DNA of 64,000 nt, taken from positions 1 to 64,000 of the forward strand of contig CAIUTB010000146.1 of NCBI GenBank assembly GCA_903901975.1. The letters are read 5' to 3'. Source of the stretch: an uncultured Bacteroidales bacterium (GTDB lineage Bacteria > Bacteroidota > Bacteroidia > Bacteroidales > Paludibacteraceae). This document shows positions 26,000 through 36,000 of the stretch, piece by piece; position 1 is the first letter of the stretch, and each line of letters starts with the position of its first letter. The position numbers were made by a program, and so were the translations under genes. The notes below the pieces were generated by a model. That model saw only the letters and a program-made list of their open reading frames with translations, did no database searches and was not told the origin of the DNA.

Positions 26000-28027
26000 A
26001 TGAAACAAGTATTAATCCCAATTATTGCATTAGCGCTTATGACAACAGCTTGCAATTCGAACAAAAAAGCACTTAGTGCCGGTATTCAAAAAGAAAATCT
26101 GGATACCACAGCCTCACCCCATACCGATTTTTATCAGTATGCCTGCGGTGGATGGATGAAAAACAATCCCCTTACCGGTGAATATTCCCGTTTTGGCAGC
26201 TTTGATAAATTGGCTGAAAACAACCGTAAACAACTGCGTGGACTGATTGAAGAAATTGCTTCTAAAACTGCATCCAATGCTACGGTTGAACAAAAAATCG
26301 GTGATGTGTACAATCTGGCCATGGATAGCACCAAGCTTAATGCCGATGGTTACAAACCCATTGAAGCCGAATTGAAAAAAATAGGAGAATTGAAGACAAG
26401 CTCTGACATTTTGAAACTTATGCCGGAATTGGTTTTGTCCGGACTTGATCCTTATTTCAGCATTTATGTAGGTGCTGACCCTATGAACAGTTCCATGGAA
26501 ATGGTACAAACTTACCAGAGCGGTATCAGCCTCGGTCAACGAGATTATTATCTTGAAAATGATGCTCACACAAAGGCCATCCGTGATAAATACAAAGATC
26601 ATATTGTAAAGATGTTCGGATTGGTTGGTTTCACCCCGGCTCAGTCTAAAGCTAATATGGAAGCTGTGATGACTATTGAAACGCGTTTGGCTACCGTGGC
26701 TTTCGATAAGGTAAAACTACGCGACCCGCATACTAATTACAACAAAATGACTGTTGCGGATTTACAAAAATTAGTTCCTGAGTTGAACTGGATTGAATAT
26801 CTTAGTTCTTTAGGGCTGAAAGATATCAAAGATATCAACGCTTCCCAAAAAGAATCACTGGTGGAAGTTGGAAAAATTCTTAAATCAGAACCTGTTACTG
26901 CGCAAATTGCTTATTTGCAATGGAAACTGATTGATGAATCTGCATCGTATCTAAGTGATAAAATCTACGCTGAAAACTTTGATTTTTATGGAAAAATACT
27001 TTCCGGAAAGAAAGAACAATCACCTCGCTGGAAACGTGCTGTTGGAACTGTAGATGCTGTGTTGGGTGAAGCAGTTGGGCAAATGTATGTAAAGAAATAT
27101 TTCCCGGCAGAAGCAAAAGAACGTATGTTGAAACTGGTTCATAATCTACAGATTTCATTAGGTGATCGTATCAATGCATTGACCTGGATGGGTGATTCTA
27201 CTAAAGTAAAAGCCAATGAAAAACTGAAAGCATTTATTGTAAAAATTGGCTATCCTGACAAATGGAGAGATTATTCTAAACTGGATATTAGCAAAGATTC
27301 GTATTATGCCAATGTAAAACGGGCTAGTCGCTTCGAAACAGAATATCGTTATGCTAAAGCCGGCAAAAAAGTCGATAAATCGGAATGGCAAATGACACCT
27401 CAAACGGTAAATGCTTATTACGAACCGTCAACCAATGAAATATGTTTCCCTGCAGGTATTCTTCAATATCCATTTTTTGATATGACTGCCGACGATGCCT
27501 TCAATTATGGTGCTATTGGAGTCGTAATAGGACACGAAATGACCCACGGATTTGACGATCAGGGCTGTCAGTTCGATAAAGAAGGAAACCTGAAAAACTG
27601 GTGGACTTCCACGGATAAAAAGAACTTTGATAATCGCGCCAGTGGTTTAGCTGATTTTTTCAGTGCCATTGAAGTGGCTCCCGGAGTTCACGGAAACGGT
27701 AAGTTTACCCTGGGCGAAAACATTGCCGATCACGGCGGTTTACAGATATCATATCAGGCATTCAAGAAAACTACTGAAGCCGCTCCTTTGGCTGTGAAAG
27801 ATGGCTTTACACCCGAACAACGTTTCTTCTTTGCCTATGCTAATGTTTGGGCTGGTAATGTCCGTTCTGAGGAAATCCTTAAACGCACTAAATCCGACCC
27901 TCATGCGCTTGGAAAATGGCGTGTAAACGGTGCTTTGCCTCATATACAGGCATGGTATGATGCCTTTGGAATCAAAGCAGGAGATAAAATGTTTGTTTCG
28001 GTTGATAAACGCGTTTCTATCTGGTAA
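26000..28027 (+). CDS. pepO: M13-family zinc metallopeptidase lipoprotein (PepO/neprilysin-like)
   Basis: About 675 aa, starting MKQVLIPIIALALMTTACNSN with a lipobox (LMTTAC), so it is anchored in the envelope. The N-terminal M13 domain begins PHTDFYQYACGGWMKNNPLT. The catalytic domain has NAYYEPSTNEICFPAGILQ, VIGHEMTHGFDDQG (HExxH near residue 512), and LGENIADHGGL (third zinc ligand Glu near residue 570). It ends SVDKRVSIW where the family usually has a terminal CxVW; the Cys is absent. Likely degrades oligopeptides outside the cytoplasm. The ORF-track TTG start 11 codons earlier is rejected. Confidence 0.94.
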   Translation: MKQVLIPIIALALMTTACNSNKKALSAGIQKENLDTTASPHTDFYQYACGGWMKNNPLTGEYSRFGSFDKLAENNRKQLRGLIEEIASKTASNATVEQKIGDVYNLAMDSTKLNADGYKPIEAELKKIGELKTSSDILKLMPELVLSGLDPYFSIYVGADPMNSSMEMVQTYQSGISLGQRDYYLENDAHTKAIRDKYKDHIVKMFGLVGFTPAQSKANMEAVMTIETRLATVAFDKVKLRDPHTNYNKMTVADLQKLVPELNWIEYLSSLGLKDIKDINASQKESLVEVGKILKSEPVTAQIAYLQWKLIDESASYLSDKIYAENFDFYGKILSGKKEQSPRWKRAVGTVDAVLGEAVGQMYVKKYFPAEAKERMLKLVHNLQISLGDRINALTWMGDSTKVKANEKLKAFIVKIGYPDKWRDYSKLDISKDSYYANVKRASRFETEYRYAKAGKKVDKSEWQMTPQTVNAYYEPSTNEICFPAGILQYPFFDMTADDAFNYGAIGVVIGHEMTHGFDDQGCQFDKEGNLKNWWTSTDKKNFDNRASGLADFFSAIEVAPGVHGNGKFTLGENIADHGGLQISYQAFKKTTEAAPLAVKDGFTPEQRFFFAYANVWAGNVRSEEILKRTKSDPHALGKWRVNGALPHIQAWYDAFGIKAGDKMFVSVDKRVSIW

Positions 28028-28248
28028 TCTAAACATGGGTCAAGCGACTTCCTGGTCGCTTGATTAAACAAATAAGGCAGAACCTCATCGTCTGCCTTAT
28101 TTTTTTTCCGGTTATATTGCTTTTTGCTTTCCATAACCTTTCGATAGTTAATCGATTTCCCATGTGTCTGAATTTCTTCTTCGCGGCTTTGCTTTCGCGC
28201 CGATTTAATCTGCTCCAGTACAGAATTCATTTTCTTCTTCGTATTCAT
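27940..28248 (-). CDS. Small basic hypothetical protein downstream of tsaE
   Basis: The first ~60 residues (MNTKKKMNSVLEQIKSARKQ, then YRKVMESKKQYNRKKNKADD) look like a genuine charged helical small protein, and I recall similar ones beside tsaE in other Bacteroidales. The reading frame then runs through the terminator hairpin at 28071-28108 and 88 bases into the antisense of the M13 gene, which is implausible for a whole protein. An A8 run just before TAA in another frame (around codon 50) means one inserted base would end the protein at YNRKKK. The 3' half should be treated as doubtful. Confidence 0.5.
   Translation of the reverse strand: MNTKKKMNSVLEQIKSARKQSREEEIQTHGKSINYRKVMESKKQYNRKKNKADDEVLPYLFNQATRKSLDPCLDYQIETRLSTETNILSPALIPKASYHACI
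28071..28108. terminator. Terminator after the M13 peptidase gene
   Basis: AAGGCAGA / TCTGCCTT stem followed by ATTTTTTTT, 44 bases after the stop codon. It may also serve minus-strand transcripts. Confidence 0.85.
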
Positions 28249-28295
28249 TTCTTTTTTTCTTTATTTGCAATTTATCTCATTGGCATATTGGCACA

Positions 28296-28709
28296 TTATC
28301 TCATTAGCACATTTCTTTTCCCATTTTCTCCTTCCTCAATATCCACATTTACCAACGAGTCGGGTAGGATAGGGGCTATGTTTTCCGACCATTCGATAAA
28401 GCATAGATTCCCTGAATAAAGATATTCTTCCGCTCCCAAATCAAGAGCTTCCTGAATCTTATTAATCCTGTAACAATCGAAATGATAAATTATCCGACCA
28501 TCGGCAGCTTCATATTCATTAACAATAGAAAAGGTAGGAGAGTTTACCGTTTCTTTCACACCCATCGTTTCGCAAATTGATTTTATGAAGGTAGTTTTTC
28601 CCGCACCCATTTTCCCGTTAAAGGCAAAAATGGTTCTGTTACCAATTTGATCAATAAATTTTTGTGCAGTTTGATGTATAGTTTTTAGTGATTCAATTTC
28701 TAATATCAT
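28296..28709 (-). CDS. tsaE: tRNA N6-threonylcarbamoyladenosine biosynthesis ATPase TsaE
   Basis: P-loop ATPase needed for t6A37 formation on ANN-decoding tRNAs together with TsaB, TsaC and TsaD. The 137-aa protein has GKMGAGKTTFIKSICETMGV near residue 36 (Walker A), VNSPTFSIVNEYE near residue 57 (family signature) and IYHFDCYRINKIQEALDLG-EEYL near residue 77, then LCFIEWSENIAPILP. Length and motifs are complete. A -7 promoter lies 66 bases upstream, and the small basic gene follows. Confidence 0.95.
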   Translation of the reverse strand: MILEIESLKTIHQTAQKFIDQIGNRTIFAFNGKMGAGKTTFIKSICETMGVKETVNSPTFSIVNEYEAADGRIIYHFDCYRINKIQEALDLGAEEYLYSGNLCFIEWSENIAPILPDSLVNVDIEEGENGKRNVLMR

Positions 28710-28774
28710 AAGTTATTTCTATTGGTGCTTTTTGAGTTTTAATTTTGAGCCGTTTGGGACACTGTATTTGTGTG

Positions 28775-28782
28775 CAAAGATA
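28775..28782 (-). promoter_or_regulatory. -7 element for tsaE
   Basis: Minus-strand TATCTTTG, in the gap between uvrC and tsaE; 66-base leader. Confidence 0.6.
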
Positions 28783-28806
28783 CGGTAAAAAATAAATACA
28801 CAATTC

Positions 28807-30624
28807 TCAGACCTTCAAATCCCCTTTAAAATAGTTGTAAATAGTTGATGCTCTGCTACTTCCAACAACTTCCGTAAGGTCGCTCAATTCAGCACTTTTA
28901 ATTCGTTTTACGCTCTTGAAATGTTTAATAAGGTCGTTTTTTGTCTTTTCTCCAATTCCCGGTATCGTATCGAGTACCGAAGCCACTTGAGTCTTGCTTC
29001 GCTTGTCCCGATGGAAGGTGATGGCAAAACGGTGAACTTCGTCCTGCATCGAAGCAAGTAACTTAAATAATGGGTCGTTAATTTTTAACCCTATTTCTTT
29101 AGGAGGAAATCCGAACAATAATTCGCGTGTATGATGTTTACTGTCTTTTGCCAGTCCGGCAATTGGAATGTTAATCTGAAGTTCTTCTTCAATCACTTGC
29201 CTGATTACTTCCATTTGTCCAACTCCTCCATCGGCTATTATCAAATCGGGTAGAGGCGATTCATCGTTTAACATACGACTATAACGTCGCCTTACTACTT
29301 CTTTCATGGAGGCGTAATCGTCAGGACCAACAACAGTTTTGATATTATACTTCCGATAGTCTTTTTTTGAGGGCTTTCCTTTTTTGAAAACCACACAAGC
29401 TGCCACTGCATCAGCACCTGAAATGTTGGAGTTGTCAAAACATTCAATTGTTAGCGGTGGTTTGTCAAGGTGCAACAATTCCTGAATACTTTTCATCATT
29501 TGCATTGCCCGCTGATCAGGATTAAGCTTTTCTTCCTGCTTAAGTTTATCCAGTTTATATTGCCTAACATTCTGAATAGCAAGCTCTAAGAGTTTTTTTC
29601 GGTCACCGCGTTGAGGAATAATGACCGTTGCATCTTTCAATTGGTAATTTATTTCAAAAGGCACAACAATTTCCTTTGAATTGCTTTGAAGCCGTTCCCG
29701 GAGTTCAACTATAGCCATCGAGAGCAGGTCGGCTTTATCTTCATCAAGCCGTTTTTTATATTCAATGGTGTAACCCTGAATAATGCAGCCTTTCGAAATG
29801 CGCAGGATATTTACAAAGGCTGCGTTCTCATTTTCGTCGTACGCAAACACGTCCGTATTTTCAACAACTGTATTGGCAACAATTGATTTTGATTTATAGC
29901 TCTCTATCAAATCATATTTTAATTTCAACAGATGGGCTTCTTCAAATTTATATTCTTTTGCCAGTGCCTGCATTTGGTCGAGCAAGCGTTTGCTGATTTC
30001 ATTTGCATCACCCCGAATAATCTGACGAACCTGTTCAATGGTTTGCTTATATTCCGTTTCGGTTTCTTTTCCCTCACAGGCACCTTTGCATTTATGAATA
30101 TGGTATTGCAGACAAACTTTAAACTTTCCGGCATCGATATTTTCTTTTGTCAAAGGCAAGCGGCATGTACGGAGTGGAAATAATTCATGCACTATCTCTA
30201 AAATTGAATTGATGGTATAGTTAGAGCTATACGGACCAAAATACTGCGATCCGTTCTTGAAGATATTGCGTGTTTTGAAAATGCGCGGAAAGGTTTCGTT
30301 GGTTATGCAAATACTCGGATAGGTTTTGCCATCCTTCATTAATACATTGTACCGTGGCTGATATTGTTTAATCAGATTATTTTCGAGTAGGAGGGCATCT
30401 TCTTCAGTTTCTACAACTATATATTTTAAAGAAGCAATATTTTTTACCAACACATTGGTTTTACCCGAATCGTGTATCTTGTTGAAATAGGAGCTAACCC
30501 GTTTTTTGAGGTTTTTAGCTTTGCCAACATAAATTATTTCATCGTTTACATTATAATACTGGTAAACCCCCGGTTTGTCCGGCAGTGCGTTTACCTGTTC
30601 TTTTAATGAATTTGAAGTTTTCAT
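28807..30624 (-). CDS. uvrC: Excinuclease ABC subunit C
   Basis: Makes both incisions around UvrB-marked DNA damage. The 605-aa protein has an N-terminal GIY-YIG domain (PDKPGVYQYYN...IIYVGKAKNLKKRVSSYF, residues 15-50), the CxxxCxxxxC-like region RTCRLPL...FKVCLQYHIHKCKGACEG (~155-185), a UVR helix pair (MQALAKEYKFEEAHLLKLKY, ~205-225), an RNase H-like endonuclease domain (IECFDNSNISGADAVAACVV ~390; PDLIIADGGVGQM ~455), and a C-terminal helix-hairpin-helix (LDTIPGIGEKTKNDLIKHF ~560). Complete. It follows mnmG on the same strand, separated by the parS sites. Confidence 0.97.
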   Translation of the reverse strand: MKTSNSLKEQVNALPDKPGVYQYYNVNDEIIYVGKAKNLKKRVSSYFNKIHDSGKTNVLVKNIASLKYIVVETEEDALLLENNLIKQYQPRYNVLMKDGKTYPSICITNETFPRIFKTRNIFKNGSQYFGPYSSNYTINSILEIVHELFPLRTCRLPLTKENIDAGKFKVCLQYHIHKCKGACEGKETETEYKQTIEQVRQIIRGDANEISKRLLDQMQALAKEYKFEEAHLLKLKYDLIESYKSKSIVANTVVENTDVFAYDENENAAFVNILRISKGCIIQGYTIEYKKRLDEDKADLLSMAIVELRERLQSNSKEIVVPFEINYQLKDATVIIPQRGDRKKLLELAIQNVRQYKLDKLKQEEKLNPDQRAMQMMKSIQELLHLDKPPLTIECFDNSNISGADAVAACVVFKKGKPSKKDYRKYNIKTVVGPDDYASMKEVVRRRYSRMLNDESPLPDLIIADGGVGQMEVIRQVIEEELQINIPIAGLAKDSKHHTRELLFGFPPKEIGLKINDPLFKLLASMQDEVHRFAITFHRDKRSKTQVASVLDTIPGIGEKTKNDLIKHFKSVKRIKSAELSDLTEVVGSSRASTIYNYFKGDLKV

Positions 30625-30672
30625 ATTGGCCCCTAACCCCTAAAGGGGAATATTTGTTTTGTTAGTTTTTTT

Positions 30673-30688
30673 TGTTCCACGTGGAACA
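30673..30688. promoter_or_regulatory. parS site (ParB binding), perfect palindrome
   Basis: TGTTCCACGTGGAACA is a perfect 16-bp palindrome differing at one position from the general bacterial parS consensus TGTTNCACGTGAAACA; the symmetric form is used as parS in several phyla. Confidence 0.85.
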
Positions 30689-30712
30689 TATAACCCTTCT
30701 TGTTTTTTTTAT

Positions 30713-30728
30713 TGTTTCACGTGGAACA
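30713..30728. promoter_or_regulatory. parS site (ParB binding)
   Basis: TGTTTCACGTGGAACA; its complement, TGTTCCACGTGAAACA, matches the consensus TGTTNCACGTGAAACA exactly. Lies 40 bases (about four helical turns) from the first site. Confidence 0.9.
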
Positions 30729-30760
30729 TTCCTTTTCCCCTTTAGGGCTTAGGGGCATTC

Positions 30761-32635
30761 CTATCTGCCCAATAACACCAACAGTATATTCACGTCGCTG
30801 GGTGAAATGCCCGGAATGCGACTTGCCTGCCCAATGTTTTCAGGGTCAATCTTCGTTAGTTTCTGGCGTGCTTCGGTCGATAGTGATTGAATGCTATTGT
30901 AATCAATGCGTCCACGAATGTTGATATGCTCCAACCGTTGAAGCTTTTCAGCAATTAACTTCTCCCGTTGAATGTACCCCTCGTATTTTAAAAGCACTTC
31001 AGTTGCTTCAATTATTTCTTCTTTTCGACTGCCGATTTCATTGATTTTGGTCTTCAAAGCGGGAACCGCTTCAGCCAGCATTTCAATTCCAAGTTGTGGA
31101 CGTAATACCAAATCGCTCAATTTGCAGCCATGCTTTAATTCGGAAGATTCATTTTCAGCCAGAAAATCATTGATTGCAGCAGGTTTAATTGATTCGGATT
31201 TGATGAAATCAGTCAGAATAGCCTGTGCTTCTTTTTTTGTCTGCAACTGATTATGGCGGTTTTGAGTCGCTAAACCAATGGCGTATCCTTTTTCGGTCAG
31301 GCGCATATCGGCATCATCTTGTCGAAGAATCAGGCGGTATTCAGCGCGTGAAGTAAACATTCGGTAGGGTTCATCAACTCCTTTGGTTACCAAATCGTCA
31401 ATCAGTACGCCAATATAGGCTTCATTACGCGCGAGGGTAAATTCAGTTCCTCCGTGACAATTAATATGGGCATTTATACCGGCAATCAATCCTTGTCCGC
31501 CGGCTTCTTCATAACCGGTGGTTCCGTTTATTTGTCCTGCAAAGAAAAGATTCTTTATTTTCTTCGTCTCCAGGGTGTGTTTTAATTGAGTAGGATCGAA
31601 GAAATCATATTCAATGGCATAACCGGGGCGATAAAGCTGTGCATTTTCCAATCCAACTACTGTATGAATAGCATCAATCTGAACCTGAAGTGGGAGCGAG
31701 GACGAAAAACCATTCAAATAGTATTCCTGCGAGTCGACTCCTTCGGGTTCGAGGAATAGTTGGTGTGATAGTTTATCGGCAAATGTGATAATTTTTGTTT
31801 CAATACTGGGGCAATATCGTGGGCCAATACTTTGAATTTGTCCGTTGTAAAGAGGAGAATCTGCTAATCCTTTCCGCAATTCTTCGTGCGTTGTTTCATT
31901 GGTATAAGTTATCCAGCAACTGCGTTGTGTAAGTTCCCGTTTGGCTTCTTCCAGAAATGAGAATTTATGAAAGTCATTTTCTCCGATTTGCTCGGCCATT
32001 TTTGTGAAATCAATGGTGCGACCATCTATACGGCAGGGTGTACCTGTTTTCATTCTATCCGTGTTGAAACCGATAGATTTTAGTTGTTCGGTAATGCCAA
32101 ACGATGCCGGTTCTGAAACCCGACCACCACTTAATTGATTTTTTCCGAAATGCATCAGTCCTCCCAGGAAAGTTCCTGCGGTGAGGACAACAGATTTGGC
32201 TTTCATTTCTACACCTAAAGCGGTGATAACTCCGGTAACTGCTCCGTTTTCGAAAGTCAGTTGTTTGACCGTGTCCTGCCAGATATAGAGATTGGGTGTG
32301 TTCGATACGGTAAGTACCCATTGTTTGATAAATTCCTGACGGTCGCTTTGGGAGCGCGGACTCCACATGGCCGGTCCTTTGGAGCGATTGAGCATGCGGA
32401 ATTGTATGGCAGAGCGGTCGGTAATAATACCCATTTGTCCACCAAGAGCATCAATTTCGCGTACAATCTGGCCTTTGGCAATGCCACCCACAGCAGGGTT
32501 ACAGCTCATCTGGCCTATTTTATTCATGTCCATGGTGATGAGCAGGGTTTTTGAACCCATATTAGCGGCAGCACAAGCAGCTTCATTGCCTGCATGACCG
32601 GCACCTATCACAATTATATCGTAGTTGAAATCCAT
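30761..32635 (-). CDS. mnmG: tRNA uridine 5-carboxymethylaminomethyl modification enzyme MnmG (GidA)
   Basis: FAD enzyme that with MnmE adds the carboxymethylaminomethyl group to U34 of tRNAs. The 624-aa protein begins IIVIGAGHAGNEAACAAANM (FAD-binding loop, residue ~10), with QMSCNPAVGGIAKG near residue 42 and the catalytic-Cys signature KTGTPCRIDGRTID near residue 198. LFFAGQINGTTGYEEAGGQG near residue 365 and a helical C-terminal MnmE/tRNA-binding domain (EYRLILRQDDADMRL onward) complete it. In many bacteria mnmG is next to the origin and parA-parB. Confidence 0.97.
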   Translation of the reverse strand: MDFNYDIIVIGAGHAGNEAACAAANMGSKTLLITMDMNKIGQMSCNPAVGGIAKGQIVREIDALGGQMGIITDRSAIQFRMLNRSKGPAMWSPRSQSDRQEFIKQWVLTVSNTPNLYIWQDTVKQLTFENGAVTGVITALGVEMKAKSVVLTAGTFLGGLMHFGKNQLSGGRVSEPASFGITEQLKSIGFNTDRMKTGTPCRIDGRTIDFTKMAEQIGENDFHKFSFLEEAKRELTQRSCWITYTNETTHEELRKGLADSPLYNGQIQSIGPRYCPSIETKIITFADKLSHQLFLEPEGVDSQEYYLNGFSSSLPLQVQIDAIHTVVGLENAQLYRPGYAIEYDFFDPTQLKHTLETKKIKNLFFAGQINGTTGYEEAGGQGLIAGINAHINCHGGTEFTLARNEAYIGVLIDDLVTKGVDEPYRMFTSRAEYRLILRQDDADMRLTEKGYAIGLATQNRHNQLQTKKEAQAILTDFIKSESIKPAAINDFLAENESSELKHGCKLSDLVLRPQLGIEMLAEAVPALKTKINEIGSRKEEIIEATEVLLKYEGYIQREKLIAEKLQRLEHINIRGRIDYNSIQSLSTEARQKLTKIDPENIGQASRIPGISPSDVNILLVLLGR

Positions 32636-32725
32636 TATTTTGATTTACAATTTAAAAATTTACGATTTACGATTGGGTAAACCGACCTTAAATAACACAC
32701 ACTATTAAACTAATGTTTTGGACTG

Positions 32726-32733
32726 CAAAGTTA
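32726..32733 (-). promoter_or_regulatory. -7 element for mnmG
   Basis: Minus-strand TAACTTTG; leader about 85 bases containing degenerate TTTACAA words. Confidence 0.5.
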
Positions 32734-32739
32734 TAAAAA

Positions 32740-33010
32740 TGTGAGCATTTATTGCTTAGAAATTTTTTAGAATATGTATTTATTCAGATTTGAATACCTA
32801 ATAGATTTCAAAACATGTTAGGTATAGAATTTACTGTTGCTATCCCCAGCCTATGAGTTAGGAAATCAAGGTGCCGTTTGTAAGCCAGAGACTCTTATAT
32901 ATTACCGATATGCTTTTATTTTGAGCGTGGAATTGTATAGTAAGTTGTTGGCAGTTTTTAGTAGAGATTAAAAGAATTTTGCATGTAATTGAAAATTGAT
33001 ATAGCAGTTA
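32740..33010. other. Intergenic region, nothing recognised
   Basis: No ORF, RNA gene or repeat that I can support. It marks the left boundary of the accessory segment. Confidence 0.5.
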
Positions 33011-33041
33011 TTGTAAATGTGAAAATGAATTTGTAGTTTTG
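33011..33041 (+). promoter_or_regulatory. Promoter for the PLD-helicase gene
   Basis: TTG (33011-33013), 20-base spacer, TAGTTTTG (33034-33041), 17 bases before the ATG at 33058. Confidence 0.65.
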
Positions 33042-33057
33042 TTGAAATTTGAAATTA

Positions 33058-36000
33058 ATGGAAACAAATAGATTTGCAACAGGGCTCTATGAAGAACTAA
33101 TAAATAAGTTAGTTCTATCCAAACTGAATAAAATAGATAGAGATACTTACTTTGTAAAAGAAACAGCTTTAGATAAAGCAGAAGCCGCTAAAGTGCTATC
33201 ATTGTATCTTGTAAGTGTTATTCAATTGGCATTAAGTTCAATAAATGGTGACAATAGTATTGAAAAACAAATTGATGTTTCAAACAAAATCATAAAACTT
33301 CTTAGAGATGAAATAAATGATGATGATTTTAATGAGAATATAATTGATACTCAGGCTAAAATTCTTTCTGCAGTAGTCAATAAAATAGACTCAGGAATTA
33401 TTGACTTTGACAAACATTTAAAAGAAATTACTCCCTATACCCGCTTAACCCAAAGTGAGCTTTTTACAGGTAACAATGCTGGAATTTCAATTGATAGTGA
33501 AATTAGAAAAGAGATACTTTCTTCTGATAAAATATGTTTCTTAGTTTCCTTTATTAAATGGTCAGGAATAGTAATCTTTCAAAAGGAATTAATTGAATTC
33601 ACAGAGAAAGGTGGTCATTTGCAAGTGATAACTACATCCTACATGGGTGCAACTGATTTAAAAGCAGTTGAATTTTTATCAAGTTTGAAAAACACAGAAA
33701 TAAAGGTTTCATACAACACTGAAAGTGAAAGGTTACACGCAAAAGCGTATTTATTTATTCGAAATACGGGATTTGATACCGGCTATATTGGTTCTTCCAA
33801 CATGTCACGTTCGGCATTGACAAATGGATTGGAATGGAATTTGAAGGTAACTACAAAAGAAGTTGGGCATATAATAGATAAATTCAAAAAAACTTTTGAA
33901 ACATATTGGCAAGATAAAGAATTTGAATCCTTTGAAAAAGGAAAACATTCAGAGAAACTTAGAGTTGCATTAAAAAAGGAACGAAGTTTTGATCGAAATT
34001 CACCTTCAATGTTTTTTGATATAAAACCCTTTCCATTTCAAGAAGAAATACTTGAGAAGCTAGAAGTTGAAAGAAAGGTTCATGGTAGATATAGAAATTT
34101 AATCGTTGCAGCTACAGGAACGGGTAAGACAGTAATTTCAGGTTTTGATTTTAAAAATTTCCGCATTGAAAATCCGACTGCAAAACTATTATTTGTAGCA
34201 CACAGAAAAGAAATACTTCAACAAGCTCAAAGCACTTTTCAAGGCATATTGCGTGACAATAATTTTGGAGAATTATGGGTTGATGGTATAGAACCTGAAA
34301 AGTATAATAACGTTTTTGCTTCAGTTCAAACATTGAATAATAGAATTTCAGAATTGAGTCTTACTGAATCTTTCTTTGATTTTATAATAGTTGACGAGGT
34401 ACATCATATTGCCGCAAAAAGTTATCGCCCAATTCTGGATAAATTTAAGCCAAAGATTCTTTTAGGACTCACAGCAACACCTGAGCGAATGGATGGTGAA
34501 GATATTCTTAAAGATTTCTGTGATACTATTGCTGCCGAAATTAGATTACCTGAGGCATTGAATAGAAAATTGCTTTGCCCATTTCAATACTTTGGAATAA
34601 CAGATAGTATTGATTTATCAAATGTAACATGGCAAAATGGTCGATATTTGCCAAGCGAATTAAGTAAGATTTATACTCAGAGTGATAATCGTGTCGGTGA
34701 GATATTATCAAACTTAAATAAATACTTAAACGATATAAATACCGTCAGAGCATTGTGTTTTTGTGTAACACAGGAACATGCTCAATATATGGCAGAGAAG
34801 TTTATCCTTTCAGGACTAAATTCAGATTATTTGGTCAGCAAAAGAGGTGATTTGAGAGAAGATATAAGATTAAAGTTTCAAAACAAAGAAATAAATTACC
34901 TATTTGTAGTTGACATTTTTAATGAAGGTGTCGATATTCCAGAAATTGATACAGTACTCTTTCTTCGACCAACAGAGAGCTTAACTGTTTTTTTACAACA
35001 ACTTGGTCGTGGACTTCGATTAGCTGATGGCAAAGAATGTCTTACGGTATTGGACTTTGTTGGAAATTCAAGACCAGAGTATGACTTTGAAGGTAAATTT
35101 CGTGCATTAGTAGGTAAAACAAATACTTCGATTAGCAAAGAAATTGAAGATGATTTTCCACACCTACCGCTAGGCTGTTCAATAATTCTTGAAAAGAAAG
35201 CTAAACGATTTATACTTGAAAATATTCAAAAAGCCACTGCATTCAATATCAATCAATTATTGAATAAAATTCGTAATTATCGGCATCAAACAACATTGCC
35301 GTTAAATCTGAAAAACTTCTCAAACTTCTATCATATCCCATTAGAACTGATATACAAGAAAGGTAATTGGAAAAGACTATGTGTAAAAGCAGAACAAATT
35401 GATGATTATCCGTCTACCAATGAAAACGAAATATATAGAGCTATTAGTAAAAAATGGCTATCATGCAGTTCAACCACTTATTTTGAGTTTATTCTATCAT
35501 TAGCCAAAAAGAATTTTAAAGTAAATTTAGACAGCTTAAATGAAATTGAGAAAACTATGTGTCTGATGCTATATTATGATGTTTGGCAAAATCCGGGACA
35601 ATTCGATTCACTCGAAGATAGCTTATTTGCAATTGGTAAGAATCCAAAACTAGTTGATGAAATTATCGAAGTGCTTGAAATTTTAATAGATAGAATTGAT
35701 TATCTTGAGAAAGAAATTGAATTGCCATATTTACAACCATTAAAATTACATAGCAGGTATACAAGAGATCAAATACTAGTTGCATTTCAAATGTCAACTT
35801 TTGAGCGTGCATCTTCGAATAAAATTGGTGTTGGTGTAGCTGAGAACAAAGATATTAATACAGAAATACTTTTTATAGATTTAATTAAATCAGAAAAAGA
35901 TTTTTCTCCTACAACACTTTACCAAGATTATGCAATAAGTGAAACATTATTTCATTGGCAGTCTCAAAATGCTTCACGACCTGATAAAGGGAAAGGCCTT

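Larger units (their letters stand above)
30629..30756 (-). repeat. CCCC/GGGG inverted-repeat leader element (uvrC), enclosing two parS sites
   Basis: Arms 30629-30650 and 30735-30756, the first ending 4 bases before the uvrC start codon and the second adjoining the mnmG stop. Confidence 0.85.
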
